From Narthecium ossifragum (Eukaryota > Streptophyta > Magnoliopsida > Dioscoreales > Nartheciaceae), in NCBI GenBank assembly GCA_963920575.1, contig OY986973.1:16292062-16356061 (forward strand): a DNA stretch of 64,000 nt, read 5' to 3'. The number at the start of each line of letters is the position of its first letter. The first letter of the stretch is position 1. The translations under genes and the position numbers were made by a program. A model generated the notes under the pieces. It had not been told where the DNA came from, did no database searches, and saw nothing but the letters and a program-made list of their open reading frames with translations. Shown here piece by piece: positions 1-10,240 of the stretch.

Positions 1-359
1 AACCCATCGTCTCCGGGTGTCGTGCCCCAACCCGCGGAAGCCCAACCGGGTCGGGCGACGCGAACCGGAACCTAACTAAATGCGGAAATAATGGCGAGGG
101 GTTCCCTCTAACTTACTGGTTTCATTAAACAGTTCATAAGCACCCCTGAATAATACAATAATTTCAAACCTCGAAAGATATAATATAATATTCAAAAACC
201 TCAAAGGGGTTACAACAGTTTATACATCATACTCCCGTAGGAGACTAACTATAACAAAAGTGTAGAAAGTGATCACCGATCCTCAGACCCCGCCAGACGC
301 CGCCGTGCCACCAAACATCTGCCCGGTAGGGGCTACTGAAGAAGAGCTGGCGTCTGCAC

Positions 360-1788
360 CTGCAAAACGCAGCCCGGGTAGGAGTGAGCATAAAGCTCAG
401 TAGGGTTCTACACTACGTCACACAGAAGGAAGGGGGAACGCAACTGTGTCGCCCTCAAGTAAGACCTGGGTGTACACAGGGGCCCCATAACCCTACCACG
501 TGTCCCTGAGGCCCACGATCATGGTCTTCCAGCCGAGCTGGTCACATGTCTGGTAGCACTCAGTAGCAGGAAACAACACTGCTGACCCACAAGCAGGGAA
601 CGACACTGCAGGCGGGAAATAGCACCGCTAAGTAGTCAACCTCTCTACTCAAGGGTCAACACAGTGGAAGATGGGCTACACCTCAGCAACCAACTCAAGG
701 CCGACACGACCTCTATAATCATCAAGCAACATGTGTACCAGTCATCTAAGCCTACCATCAAGTTTGACTGGACACCACAATTCGAACCGAGTCCTAACTA
801 CCCAACCCCGGTCCTAGGGCTAAATCTGAGCTTCCAGCCTCGGGACGACGATCCACAAATCACCCAAGCCCTAACGATGTAACTAATGCACAACAGAGAA
901 TGCATTCTATTAACATACACAAGCAAGAGGAAACAGGCTTGTATGTCAAGGCAGCATACAAGTCCAACAGGATCGCTGCAGCGGTACTACCAACCGCTGC
1001 CAGCCAATCCACAGTCGGTCCCGACATTACGACAGTACCACGACCGTCAACCGCGAACTCCTGCAACCGGAAGCAACCCCGAAAACCGAAGAACAGTAAA
1101 ATATAATATTATAATCCAAACATATAATATTATATTAAAACACCAAACATTCTCTACATAGCAGCTAGTTGACCCCGTCGATCCGATGTCCAAACGACGT
1201 CAGATTCAAGATCCAACATAGATACTAATAGATCTACATACTGGGATCAACATATCCAAAATCGGGAAACATCCAACGGTTCGATTACCGGGAAAACACT
1301 AATCAAAACCACTAAAAATAGTCTACAAAACCCCATCAAACAGCTTTGGGATCGATCCAGAACAATTGGATCGATCCAGAAAATAGTGGATCGATCCGGA
1401 ATATTTGGATCGATCCAAACAGCTTCATACCAGCTTCAGATCAGTCTCGTCGCAGGCCACGAGAAAAATCACCACAATTCGTAAAAAAATTGGAAAAATA
1501 CGAAATAAGCTGGAATGGAAAGATAACCCAGAGATCTACAACTCTTATTCTCATCACAACCCAAGATAATACACGTAACAATCGGAAAATGCGCCGCAAA
1601 CCGGCTGTTCTTAACCAGAAAATCCGAGATAAAACATGCATAAATCCTACTACAATCTTAACCAAAGTTCATGAAACTTAAACCAGAGATTATACTAAGC
1701 AACATGCATCTAACAACACAAGTACAGCAAGATCTAACGGCTAAACTAAGAGAAACCCATAAACAACTCTCGTAGGTAGAACACCTAC
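360..1788 (-). other. Putative intron inside LTR B
   Basis: Reading the minus strand, a donor-like TTTG/GTAGGTGTTCTACC stands at 1789/1788 and an acceptor-like TGCGTTTTGCAG/GTGCAG ends at 360. Just before the acceptor is CTACTGAGCTT...GCTCAC, which could hold a branch point. The same donor module and acceptor module occur in LTR families C, F and H here, in the same order. No transcript evidence is available; this is inferred from the shared layout. Confidence 0.45.
1349..1416. repeat. Array of four GGATCGATCC palindromes (cluster 1)
   Basis: Perfect 10-bp palindromes GGATCGATCC start at 1349, 1368, 1388 and 1407, so they are spaced 19, 20 and 19 bp, close to two helical turns. The DNA between them is AT-rich and not conserved. 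The cluster lies inside the putative LTR intron (360-1788 on the minus strand). Function unknown; phased dyads suggest protein binding (inference). Confidence 0.9.
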
Positions 1789-2181
1789 CAAACAACGCTA
1801 ATCCTCGGCTGATTCCTCGCTAAAGGGCCGCTAACCAAGCAACCAAACCACGCAAGGGATCTTCCTCACGCCGCCACGGATCCAACGAGCTTTGAAACAC
1901 CCAAAATGGTGGCCGGAGGAGGGAGAACGGAGAAGAAGAAGGTGGCTGCCCCGGAAGGAAAACAGAGGAAAAACAGAACAGTGGAAGAAGAAGAAGAAGA
2001 AAGAAGAAGGAAGAAGAAGAGAAGGAGGAGAGGAAGAGAAGAGGAAGAAGAAGGAAGGGGAAGGCCGGGGAAGGTGGGGAAAAAGGGAAGGAGAGGAGAG
2101 GAAGTCGTCTCTCCTCTGACAGCGGAGAGCGACGGCCACGACGGCCGTCCTCGCAAGCTTAACTGCCCAGCTACAGTACCC

Positions 2182-2254
2182 GGATCGATCCAAGGCCAAA
2201 CTGGATCGATCCAAGACTTGGTTGGATCGATCCAACACTAGTTTGGATCGATCC
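2182..2254. repeat. Array of four GGATCGATCC palindromes, exact 21-bp period (cluster 2)
   Basis: The same perfect palindrome starts at 2182, 2203, 2224 and 2245, an exact 21-bp period, while the spacers differ in sequence. It lies 183-255 bp inside the LTR start, in what should be U3. Conserved spacing with diverged spacers argues for selection on position rather than for a recent tandem duplication (inference). Confidence 0.9.
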
Positions 2255-2442
2255 ATAAGTCAAAAACCCCCTAAACCGATCTAGTCAAACACAATCATCA
2301 ATCAGAGGCTGTGTGTGCATACGAGGGTGTGAAACAAACCGACAATGCGTAATTTACCAAATTACCCTTGCGGTCCACAACGAGCCACGGCCCCGACCCA
2401 GGCGGTCGACCCAGGAATGGAGGGACAGGTCCTCACACCGGG

Positions 2443-3205
2443 CCCCCAGATCTAGTCCAAGGCCAAATCCGGCATCCCCGCTGCCTCGCGACCCTTCCTC
2501 CTCCATCGTCGGGCCCAATCGGGCGATCCGCCGCTGTCCTCCTGCTCGCGGCTCGTCTTCTCCACGAGCTCCAGCACCGCCCCTCTCAACTCTTCCATCT
2601 CCGACCTTCCAAGACTTTTCCGAACTCGAATCCGAGTACCCAACCCCTCCACCAACCCCACCACCCCCTCCGTCTCCTGCTCCCATCTCCACCCCCTCCC
2701 TTTCAACCTTGTCTCCCGCTTCTCCTCCCCTCCTGTTCTCTCCTCACCTCCGGCTCCTGCTCTGGCTCCATCGCGTCCTCTTCTCCGGCTCCTCCTCCCC
2801 TCCTGCTCTCTCCTCTATTTCTCTCTCTCTCTCTCATCCCTCTTTCTCTGTTTCTCAAGCACCTCGCCTGCCGCCCGCACCCCGCCTATAACGACCCCCA
2901 CACTCATCGTTCCTCTCAACGTGCTACCTCCTGGATCCCAAGTTCAAGCCCAACACCACCATCAACTCCTACGCCGACTCCTTTCTCCCTCGCGGCTCCG
3001 GTAACCTTACCATTTCTTATGATGTGATCCAATCGTTCCCGAACAGCTATCTCGTGAGCGTCGAAGCGTCGAAGCGTCGAGATCAATCGAGTGTCGAGGC
3101 CGCTCGACCGTCAAGGGGGCCAATTCCCACTTCGAGCATAACATTGGATGATCCATGACTTGATCAAGTTGTGGATGAGTGGCTCCAAGAGCAGTTGGCA
3201 TGAGG
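2443..3205 (+). other. GC-rich, proline/serine-rich stretch; possible captured exon debris
   Basis: This is the host DNA to the right of the solo LTR. It is C-rich on the plus strand up to about 2900 with long ORFs that are almost all proline, serine and leucine, typical of low-complexity composition and not of a gene. From about 2895 to 3060 one frame reads like ordinary protein (around Y-L-L-D-P-K-F-K-P-N and L-T-I-S-Y-D-V-I-Q-S-F-P), so it may be a gene fragment, but I do not recognise the family. No splice or start signal can be supported. Confidence 0.3.
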
Positions 3206-3496
3206 CCCTCAAATTTACAAGGATTCTTTAGTTATCTGTGATGATTCATTAGTTATTTGAAGTATTGCTTAGTTATTTGTTAGAAAATACTTAGAATTGG
3301 ATTCAATTTTTAAGCAAATGAGATCTTTATAATCGGATTCAATTTGACGTATTCCTTAGTTATTAGTGAGGAATCCTTGTAAATTTAAAGTATTCCTTAG
3401 TTATTTGTAAATTTGAAACCTCCTTCCCTCTCTTTGTGAGGAATCCTTTTAAATTTGAAGTATTCAAAGCCAAGTGATGTAAGGGTTATAAATAGG
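3206..3496 (+). promoter_or_regulatory. AT-rich repeat block ending in a TATA box
   Basis: The block carries several copies of a short motif close to TATTCCTTAGTTATTTG, direct and imperfect, and ends with a good plant TATA box, TATAAATAGG, at 3487-3496. About 210 bp downstream is the ATG of a GPAT fragment (3708). The repeat motif (CCTTAGTTA) resembles that in the second block at 4621-4790 (CCTTACTTA), so the two may be the subterminal regions of one transposon that picked up gene pieces. That link is inference; no terminal inverted repeat was found. Confidence 0.45.
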
Positions 3497-3707
3497 TGCG
3501 GGCCCCAAGCTCCACTAGAGTTAGCATAGGTGTGTAAGAGACCAACTCATATGTGCATAATTTTGTCTGAGACAGCCAGGTACTCTAAGAAACAAAGGAA
3601 GAGAGAGGAGAGAGAGAAACAGAGGAGAGAGCAGGAGAAACAGAGGAACCGGAGAAGAGGGGAGGAGAAGCCAGAGGCGGAGGGGAGGAGGATCCAGAGA
3701 AGAGGAG

Positions 3708-3992
3708 ATGACGGAGCCGGAGGGGATCCGCATCCGCGAAGTGGAGCTCGCGGCCATGGCGCTACTTCCGCGCCACTACGCCGCGGACATAAGCAAGGAG
3801 AGCTGCCATGCGTTTCGCGGCTGCGGGGGGAGGCGGGTGGTGGTGACGGTGAACCTAACGGTGATGGTAGAGCCGTTCGTGAAGGAGTACCTGGGCAACG
3901 ATCGGGTGCTGGGGATGGAGCTAGAGGTGGATTCGAAGATGGGGAGGGCAACGGGGTTCGTCAAAGCTCCCAAGGTGCAAGTCGGGAGGTAG
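3708..3992 (+). pseudogene. Glycerol-3-phosphate acyltransferase (GPAT) fragment
   Basis: The 94-codon ORF matches the N-terminal, HAD-like half of plant sn-glycerol-3-phosphate acyltransferases, the cutin/suberin/glycerolipid GPAT family of the endoplasmic reticulum. Recognisable landmarks are the I-R-E-V-E-L-A segment, A-L-L-P-R-H-Y-A-A-D, R-R-V-V-V-T, V-M-V-E-P-F-V-K-E-Y-L-G, and the R-A-T-G-F-V-K block. Full GPATs are about 500 residues and carry the acyltransferase motifs further on; none of these is present, nor is the upstream D-x-D-G-T motif. Residues usually conserved look changed (N-L-T where N/S-P-R or N-P-T is usual). It follows a TATA box and a GA-rich leader. It is a captured or decayed fragment; activity is very unlikely. 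Confidence 0.75.
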
Positions 3993-4620
3993 AAGAAGGA
4001 GGCAGTGGAGAGGGAGTTTGGAAAGGAGGCGGAGCCGGAGAAGAGGAGGCGTTGGAGCTGTAGCCAGAGCCGGAGGGGAGAAGAGAACATGAGCGGAGAA
4101 GAGAATACGAGGGGAAGAGGAGCCGGTGATGAGGATGAAAGAGAGGGATTGGAGATGAGAGCAGGAGGTGGTGGGGGTGGTGGAGAGGTTCCTCTGCGAT
4201 GGGGACACGGGGATGGAGGTGGCGGCGTGGAGGCCGGAGGCTTCAAGCAAGCGTCGAAGCGTCGAAGCCGTTCCTTTGTCCTCGTCTCCGACTCCTCCTC
4301 CCCTCTGCCGTCCTTGTTCTCCTCCCCCACGCGGCGCTTGAACGAGGACGACATCATGGAGGACGAAGGTGACGTCAAGCCCTCCGACACCTGCGCGCAC
4401 CCGCTGCTTGCATCGCGACTCACGCCCCACTGCTTACAACGAGAACATCTCACCGTTAATCCCGCCGTTCGATGGAGAGAGAGGGAGTAAGAGAGAGGGA
4501 GGGAGAGGGAGAGGGGGAGGGAGAGGGAGAGGGGGGAGAGTGGAGGGAGAGAGAGAGGGGGGCGAAGGAGAGAGAAACTAGGTGGAGAGAGAGATCGGGT
4601 GGAGAGAGAGAGAGCAACTG
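3993..4620 (+). other. Purine-rich low-complexity DNA
   Basis: Mostly GAG/GGA-rich DNA with a near-pure run of GAGAGGGA-type repeats at about 4470-4615. ORFs on both strands are by-products of this composition (Glu/Gly/Arg on plus, Ser/Leu/Pro on minus). A less biased patch at 4330-4460 could be a gene scrap, not recognised. Confidence 0.5.
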
Positions 4621-4790
4621 TCATATGAATTCCTTACTTATGCGAGGAATTCTTTACATAGCCTATGAATTCCTTATTTATGCAAGGAATTCCTTACTTA
4701 GCCTATGAATTCCTTACTGGGTCTATAAGTTCTTTACTTATACGAGGAATTCCTTACTTAGCATATGAATTCCTCCCATAAGTAAGGAAG
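4621..4790. repeat. Short repeats of GAATTCCTTA
   Basis: At least five imperfect copies of a unit of roughly 40 bp containing GAATTCCTTACTTATGC and its partial inverse (GAGGAATTC, CAAGGAATTC). GAATTC is itself palindromic, so the block can form inverted pairs. The spacing looks like a transposon subterminal region. Compare the block at 3206-3496. Confidence 0.6.
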
Positions 4791-4792
4791 CT

Positions 4793-5843
4793 TGCTTGCA
4801 AAGGATGTCGTTAAGTCATATGCAAAACGCAATTTAGAAATTTATAAACCTTTCTTTCAACACTAAATTAATAAAATAGTATAATGGTGAAATACGGGGT
4901 TAGTCATCAGGGAAAACTTTGACTAACAAGGAACAATCAGAATTAAATCTCGAAACTCTAATCCTAAAGCGAAGAAGGATTGATTTGGGTTGTTTTAGAA
5001 TTATTTAATGAAAACTAACTAAGAAAGCAATGTAAAACGGATTTAAGATAGATCAATGAGAAAACCTAGGAATTACTCAATCCACTTTAGTTTCACTTAC
5101 TATATTCTTTAGTTATCCTCTTATTTTCTTATCTAGACATTATACATTCATAGCTTCCTAAGCTTACATAAATCCCTAAAAGAAGGTAAGTATTTTCCAA
5201 AGGCATATTTTATATTCAATTAGCATAGATTGCCTTCAGGATAACCTTAGCACAAGCTATCATCACTAAGCATAAAATATCTCATCGGTTATTCACAAAC
5301 TGGATTAAAACTATCGTATAGATCTCTACCATCAATCACCGAAATCAGGTAGGCCTCAATATACGTCAAAGAATTATGTTCCCTCAACTCTATTAACAGT
5401 AAATCAATATCTATAAGATTATGTTTAGAAAAGAATACAAGTATCAAACTAGAAAATGCAAAGAAGCTACACTAAAGCTTCATGAGGTTCCTAAGTAAAG
5501 AAGTTAGCCACTCATCATTGGGATGAAGGGCATATATTCGATGAAGAATGATTGGGATCCACGCCACGGCAAAGTCTTCTCCATGAAATATTCCAAGCCC
5601 CAATTCTCTCTTTTCTCTCTATGAGTGCGTCTAATTTTCGGCCAGCAAACACCTTTCTACAGGTGAACTCCCGGAATTAGGGTTTTGGCTTAAGTTGGAC
5701 TGTATTGCAATTCGGATTCTCTGGATTAATTCAAGGCAGCCTATTCCGGTCGCAACTGTGTCCAGTCAAGCTGGATTTTGGAAACGAGTCCAACACAAAA
5801 GATGTATATTATGACGTCTTCTGTCAGATCCCAAAGATTTTAT
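4793..5843 (-). mobile_element. LTR fragment, family D (Athila-like)
   Basis: The minus strand resembles the complete D LTR at 19541-20981: a shared block around the GGTGAACTCCCGGAATTAGGG motif, the CAACTGTGTCCAG region, and an end resembling CTTAACGACATCC (TTTTAACGACGACG in the complete copy). The part nearest the LTR start is missing: at 5843/5844 the sequence switches abruptly to the G1 LTR. The left end is approximate (TGCTTGCAAAGG at 4793). No TSD is seen. Confidence 0.65.
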
Positions 5844-7094
5844 AATATTCGGACAAAGCCCTACCTCTATCTAACCGGATCTCTAAGAATACACAATACC
5901 AACTCTCACAATCGGCAATGCATAGCAAAGATTTCACGGGATAGAGCCCCAACCTTGTCTTACTAGATCGCTTAGAATACACAATACCAGTTGTCACTAC
6001 GGGCAATGCATAGCAAAGGTATCGTGACACTCGGTAGGAGAGTCAAAAGAGATAACTATGGGATTATAAGATCATGAAAGAAGCATGACTGGATTCATAA
6101 TATTAATCATCCACTTAGAGATCTATAATCTGAAAATAAACTTTGAAGATTCAATACATAGAAAAGAGTTTAACAATAAAGTTTAAAACATGAACCATCG
6201 TTGGAGAAGAAACCCTAATCCTCGCTAGGTCATCCGTCCGCCATGCCCGCTAATTACTCGGCCATGGATGGAGATTTCTTCATCTTCCTCCTTTGCTTTT
6301 CTCCCCTCCAAAGCTCTGTAGAAAACCCCCTTTGGATCTCCTCAATTTCGGATTAAATAAGCATATATATAGGGGAACCCCGAAATTAGGGTTTTAGTTG
6401 AGTTGGACTCGGATTTCCTAAAGGCAGCCCTATTCTGTTCACAACTGGATCCAATCCAGCTGGAATTTGGAAACGTATTCAACAAGAAAGTTGTGTATTT
6501 TGAAGTCTTCAACCAGATCCCAAAATTTCGCAATATTCTGAGTTATATAGAATATTTGACGAATATTCTCCTCAGCTACGACAGAACAGTTTTCCAGCTT
6601 TGGTAACTTCATATATTCTTCCAATCTGCTATCACACCGTCCAGATCCTCACAAAGTTTCTAACATAAAAGTTGTAGATCTATGAACTTTCTATCACGTA
6701 TTCAAATTTCAGAATATTTGGACTTCTAAAGAATATGTTATGAATATTTTCCTACCAGAGCATCAAATCAAGCTTCTTCTTCCGTAACTGCTTTGTCTGC
6801 ACCTCTCGTACTCAAAATAGCATATCTTCCTCTAGAAAACTCCAAATCGCGAACCGTAAAATTCTCCTGAAACTAGACTTCAAGAGCTTTCGAACCATAT
6901 ATGGCACATCTGCTGGTTCTTCATGACCAGGTACAGTTTTGGCGTTAAAGACCCATCTTTGCTTCAATTTCCTGCATAATACAAATAATCTTGTGAAGCA
7001 ACATATACGAATGAAATCATCTATATTAATCATGAAAACTAAGCGAATAGGCTGCTCTTAGTCATGTTCAGAGTGCACTTTCATGCACTCATCA
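5844..7094 (-). repeat. G1 3' LTR, truncated
   Basis: Nearly identical to 12075-13324 of the 5' LTR. It starts with TGATGAGTGCATGAAAG (minus strand, 7094) but lacks the last 450 bp or so, being fused at 5843/5844 to a D LTR. A polypurine tract, GGTTGGGGGGTA on the minus strand, abuts it at 7095-7106. Confidence 0.9.
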
Positions 7095-8196
7095 TACCCC
7101 CCAACCAGCTTATTGCTAGTCTCTAGCAATTCAAAGCGCATAAAAATATAATTAAGCACACTAACGGTTCAAGGGTGTAGACATGCATGATAAAAATTCT
7201 GCCTTATCAAGTCAATAGTGTGCTACACAGTACAGAGTATGACAACTTCTTATACTCATACACATACTACCAACATATGAAATCAACTTCTACCCATCAA
7301 ACATGCTAATCACCATCCAGAAGAACACATGTGACGTGACAAATAAATGTTACGTACATAAGCAAATTCTACCAACCATTAGTCCAAACACACTACTATC
7401 TTCATGACCAATCATCCAACCCTCGCACTTTAAGTACAGCATGCTCTTTCTTTCTTTCTTTTTTTCTTTGCATGCAATACTCAACACTAGCTAATGTTTA
7501 GGCACAGCTTGATCAAGCTCCAGAACTTTTTCTCTCGTTTTTTCCTCTGCATGCAATACTCAACACTAGCTAATCTTGAAATTATGGTCTAGATTGACAA
7601 TAGCATGCTCATTCATCTGGTGAGTATAATTGCCACTGCACATAAAGTGTTCGTGTGAATCACATGATGTTCTACCTTCAGGTTATCACGCATGCAATCA
7701 ACGTATAGGTCAATCCATATGAAAGCAACAAGCATAATAAGCATAAAAAAATTCAGCTCAAGTACAATTTCTAGTAACGTAATCAATTCAACACTACTAA
7801 ACTCAATAAGGTAGCATTTCTAGTAACATAATCAATTCAACACTACTAAACTCAATAAGGTAGCATGCATAAGGTCATGCATGCTTACACCCCCTAACCT
7901 GAAATTCACATTGTCCTCAATGTGTGCTAATCATGTGAATAAGCAGAAAGGTGTTGGCTGAATTTTCATATATAGCAGAAATAAAAATAGGAAATCGAAA
8001 TAGGAGCGAAGCCACCTGATAGAATATCGATTATCTCCTCAAGGCTCCTCATAGTGGCCGAAAGCTAGATCAAGGAAGACGGAAGTCCAAGCATCCTAAA
8101 AACATAAAATTGCAAACAAAAGCAAATGAGAACGAAAGCAAACAAACAAAAACAACCTAACCTAATCAAAAAGGGAAATGATAGATAGGAGAAAGA
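7095..8196 (-). other. G1 3' non-coding region
   Basis: No ORF of note. It contains the motif ATTGAGGACAATGTG followed by a CAGGTTAGGGGGTG run (minus strand, about 7888-7926), which recurs before the 3' LTR in every Athila copy here (36126-36160 in G0; 49617-49655; 52103-52141). Includes T-rich runs at 7447-7468. Confidence 0.75.
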
Positions 8197-9617
8197 TCAT
8201 CCCTCGTAGACAAGGTCTATGAGAGAAACGGTGTGCTCCTCAGGGTCCGCTTTCTCTGGAATCGGCTTCAAGCGCTGTCCATTAACCTTAAACAGCCTCC
8301 CATCTTTTGGGTCTTCAACTTCCACAACCCCATAATCAAATATTCTGCTAACGGGGAAGGGGCCTGTCCAGCGTGATCTCAGCTTCCCAGGATGGAGATG
8401 CAGTCGCGCGTCATACAGATAAGCTTATTGTCCTACTTGAAACGTCTTCCGCAGGATCTTCTTGTCATGGTAGGCCTTTGTCTTTGCCTTGAAGATCCTG
8501 GAACTCTCATAAGCATCATTCCGGAGTTCTTCCAACTCAGACAGCTAGAGTTTCCGTTCCTGACCTGCAGTATCCAAAGTAAAATTTAGTGACTTAATAG
8601 CCCAATATGCCTTATGTTCTAATTCGACTGGAAGATGGCATGGTTTTCCATAAACAAGGCGAAACGGCGACATCCCCAGGGTAGTCTTGTAGGCAGTGCG
8701 ATATGCCCACAACGCATCTGATAGCCTCAAGGACCAGTCCTTTCGGTTGGGGCTCACTGTCTTCTCTAAGATTTGCTTGATCTCCCTGTTGGCTAGTTCA
8801 GCTTGGCCATTCGTCTGTGGATGATAAGCAATGAAAATCTTATGTGTGACTCCATACCTGCGCATCAAAGCCTCAAAGGAGTCATTACAAAAGTGTGATC
8901 CCTGGTCACTAATAATAACTCTAGGAGTACCAAACCGGGATAAAATATGCTCTTTAAGAAACTTGATGATAGTGGAATGATCATTATTCCTACATGCAAT
9001 AGCCTCCACCCACTTAGAAACATGTTCCACAACCAACAATATATATAAATAGCCAAAAGAAAAAGGAAAGGGTCCCATAAAATCTATACCCAAACAATTA
9101 AAAATCTCTACAGCTTGAATGGGGTTCAAAGGCATCATATGTCTTCTAGATAGAGCTCCTAGCGTTAGACATCTATCACAATATTTGCAGAAAATGTTAA
9201 CATCACGAAACATAGTAGGCCAGTAAAAACCACATTGAAGAATTTTAGCAGCAGTCTTTTTCATCGAAAAATGGCCTCCACATGCATGAGAGTGACAGAA
9301 TGTAATGATGCTTTCTATTTCATAATCAGGGACACAACGACGCATGATCTGGTCAGGACAATACTTAAACAGACAAGGATCATCCCAATAAAATTTCTTT
9401 ACCTCAACAAAAAATCTACGCTTATCCTGCGTACTCCAAAAGGAAGAGATCTCACCTGTCGCTAAGTAATTAACAATGTGCGCATACCAGGGCAGCCGTG
9501 CAACTGAAAATAGTTGCTCATCAGGGAAGTCATCCATAATTTGTGGCTCATTTTCCGCTACTTCCACCATCAATCTTGATAGGTGGTCAACGACAACATT
9601 CTTCAAGGGAAAGCAGG
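8197..9617 (-). pseudogene. G1 integrase (3' part of pol), broken
   Basis: The frame from about 9617 covers the end of RNase H (V-D-H-L-S-R-L), the linker (D-E-Q-L-F-S-V), the integrase zinc finger (H-S-H-A-C-G-G-H ... C-K-Y-C-D-R-C) and the catalytic core. All three core acidic residues are visible: D in G-I-D-F-M-G-P-F, D in I-S-D-Q-G-S-H, and E in Q-A-E-L-A-N. A stop codon at 8545-8547 ends the frame just past the core; the C-terminal part, ending V-Y-E-G at 8197, follows in the same sense with more breaks. Upstream, RT and most of RNase H are missing: the sequence jumps at about 9617 to a non-pol segment. Integrates cDNA in intact relatives; not functional here. Confidence 0.85.
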
Positions 9618-10240
9618 GGCTGCTCGAGCACCTAAGAACAAAAGCAAAACAAACAAAAACAAAAGCAAACATGCAAGCACACAACATAAAAATAACTCAA
9701 GCATTCTCAAGCATACAAGAAAGCAAATCGAGGAAACTAAACTACTATATATAAGACATGGATTTTTAACCGCGCCCTTGGCGGCCGTGCCCTAGCACGA
9801 TGATATGCAAAATCAGTAAGTGCCATGGCCTGGAAGGTTAACGATAGTAATATCACCAAGAGTAGTTTACTATGTGAATCCAAGTGACATATGACAAGTA
9901 GGAGAGCTAACTTTTGCATTCCAACTCCAATAAACAAGATACTTGGATCCCTCAAATCGAAATATGTGTCATCATTATGCTCAAGTGTCAATGACTCATC
10001 CAATGACCTATCAATACTGTGATCATCCTCGTGGTCAAGGATGGTAAGATCACAAAATCTGAAGTAAATCCGTCGAAGTCTAAAAGTATCTATCAAGGTC
10101 ATGTTCTTCCTAACTATCCAAGGAGATGAAATAAACACAGGAAATATACCTCGCGGCTTAGAAGCAATGACTTGAAGTTCAGCCGATGGAGGTTCAACGA
10201 ATACCTGGTCCTGGTGGTCTTGGAAGTCGTCTAGATCTTC
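9618..10240 (-). other. G1 segment between gag and integrase, not assigned
   Basis: A related stretch occurs at 49830-50060 in another decayed copy, so it belongs to this element family. On the minus strand an open frame (10138-9737) is rich in Asp, Leu and Ile with no domain I recognise. It replaces protease and RT, which suggests a non-autonomous lineage that keeps gag and integrase remnants (inference). Confidence 0.5.

Larger units (their letters stand above)
18..2437 (-). mobile_element. Solo LTR, family B (Ty3/gypsy, Tekay-like)
   Basis: On the minus strand the sequence starts TGTGAGGACCTGTCC (right end, 2437) and finishes GGGGCACGACA (left end, 18), the TG...CA ends of an LTR. The 5 bp on each side are identical, CCGGG at 13-17 and 2438-2442, a target-site duplication, and no internal region is attached, so this is a solo LTR left by LTR-LTR recombination. 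A second copy lies at 45678-48004 and the start of a third at 63848. It carries two palindrome arrays and a putative intron. The lineage is inferred from likeness to element C; the LTR alone codes for nothing. Start, end and TSD are seen directly. Confidence 0.9.

Noticed and set aside
2313..3027. Long overlapping ORFs in the C-rich stretch
   Set aside because: Composition is nearly all Pro/Ser/Leu on one strand and Gly/Arg/Glu on the other, as expected of low-complexity DNA; no domain.
3530..4624. ORFs of 130-280 codons on both strands around the GPAT fragment
   Set aside because: They are shadows of the purine-rich DNA and of the GPAT frame.
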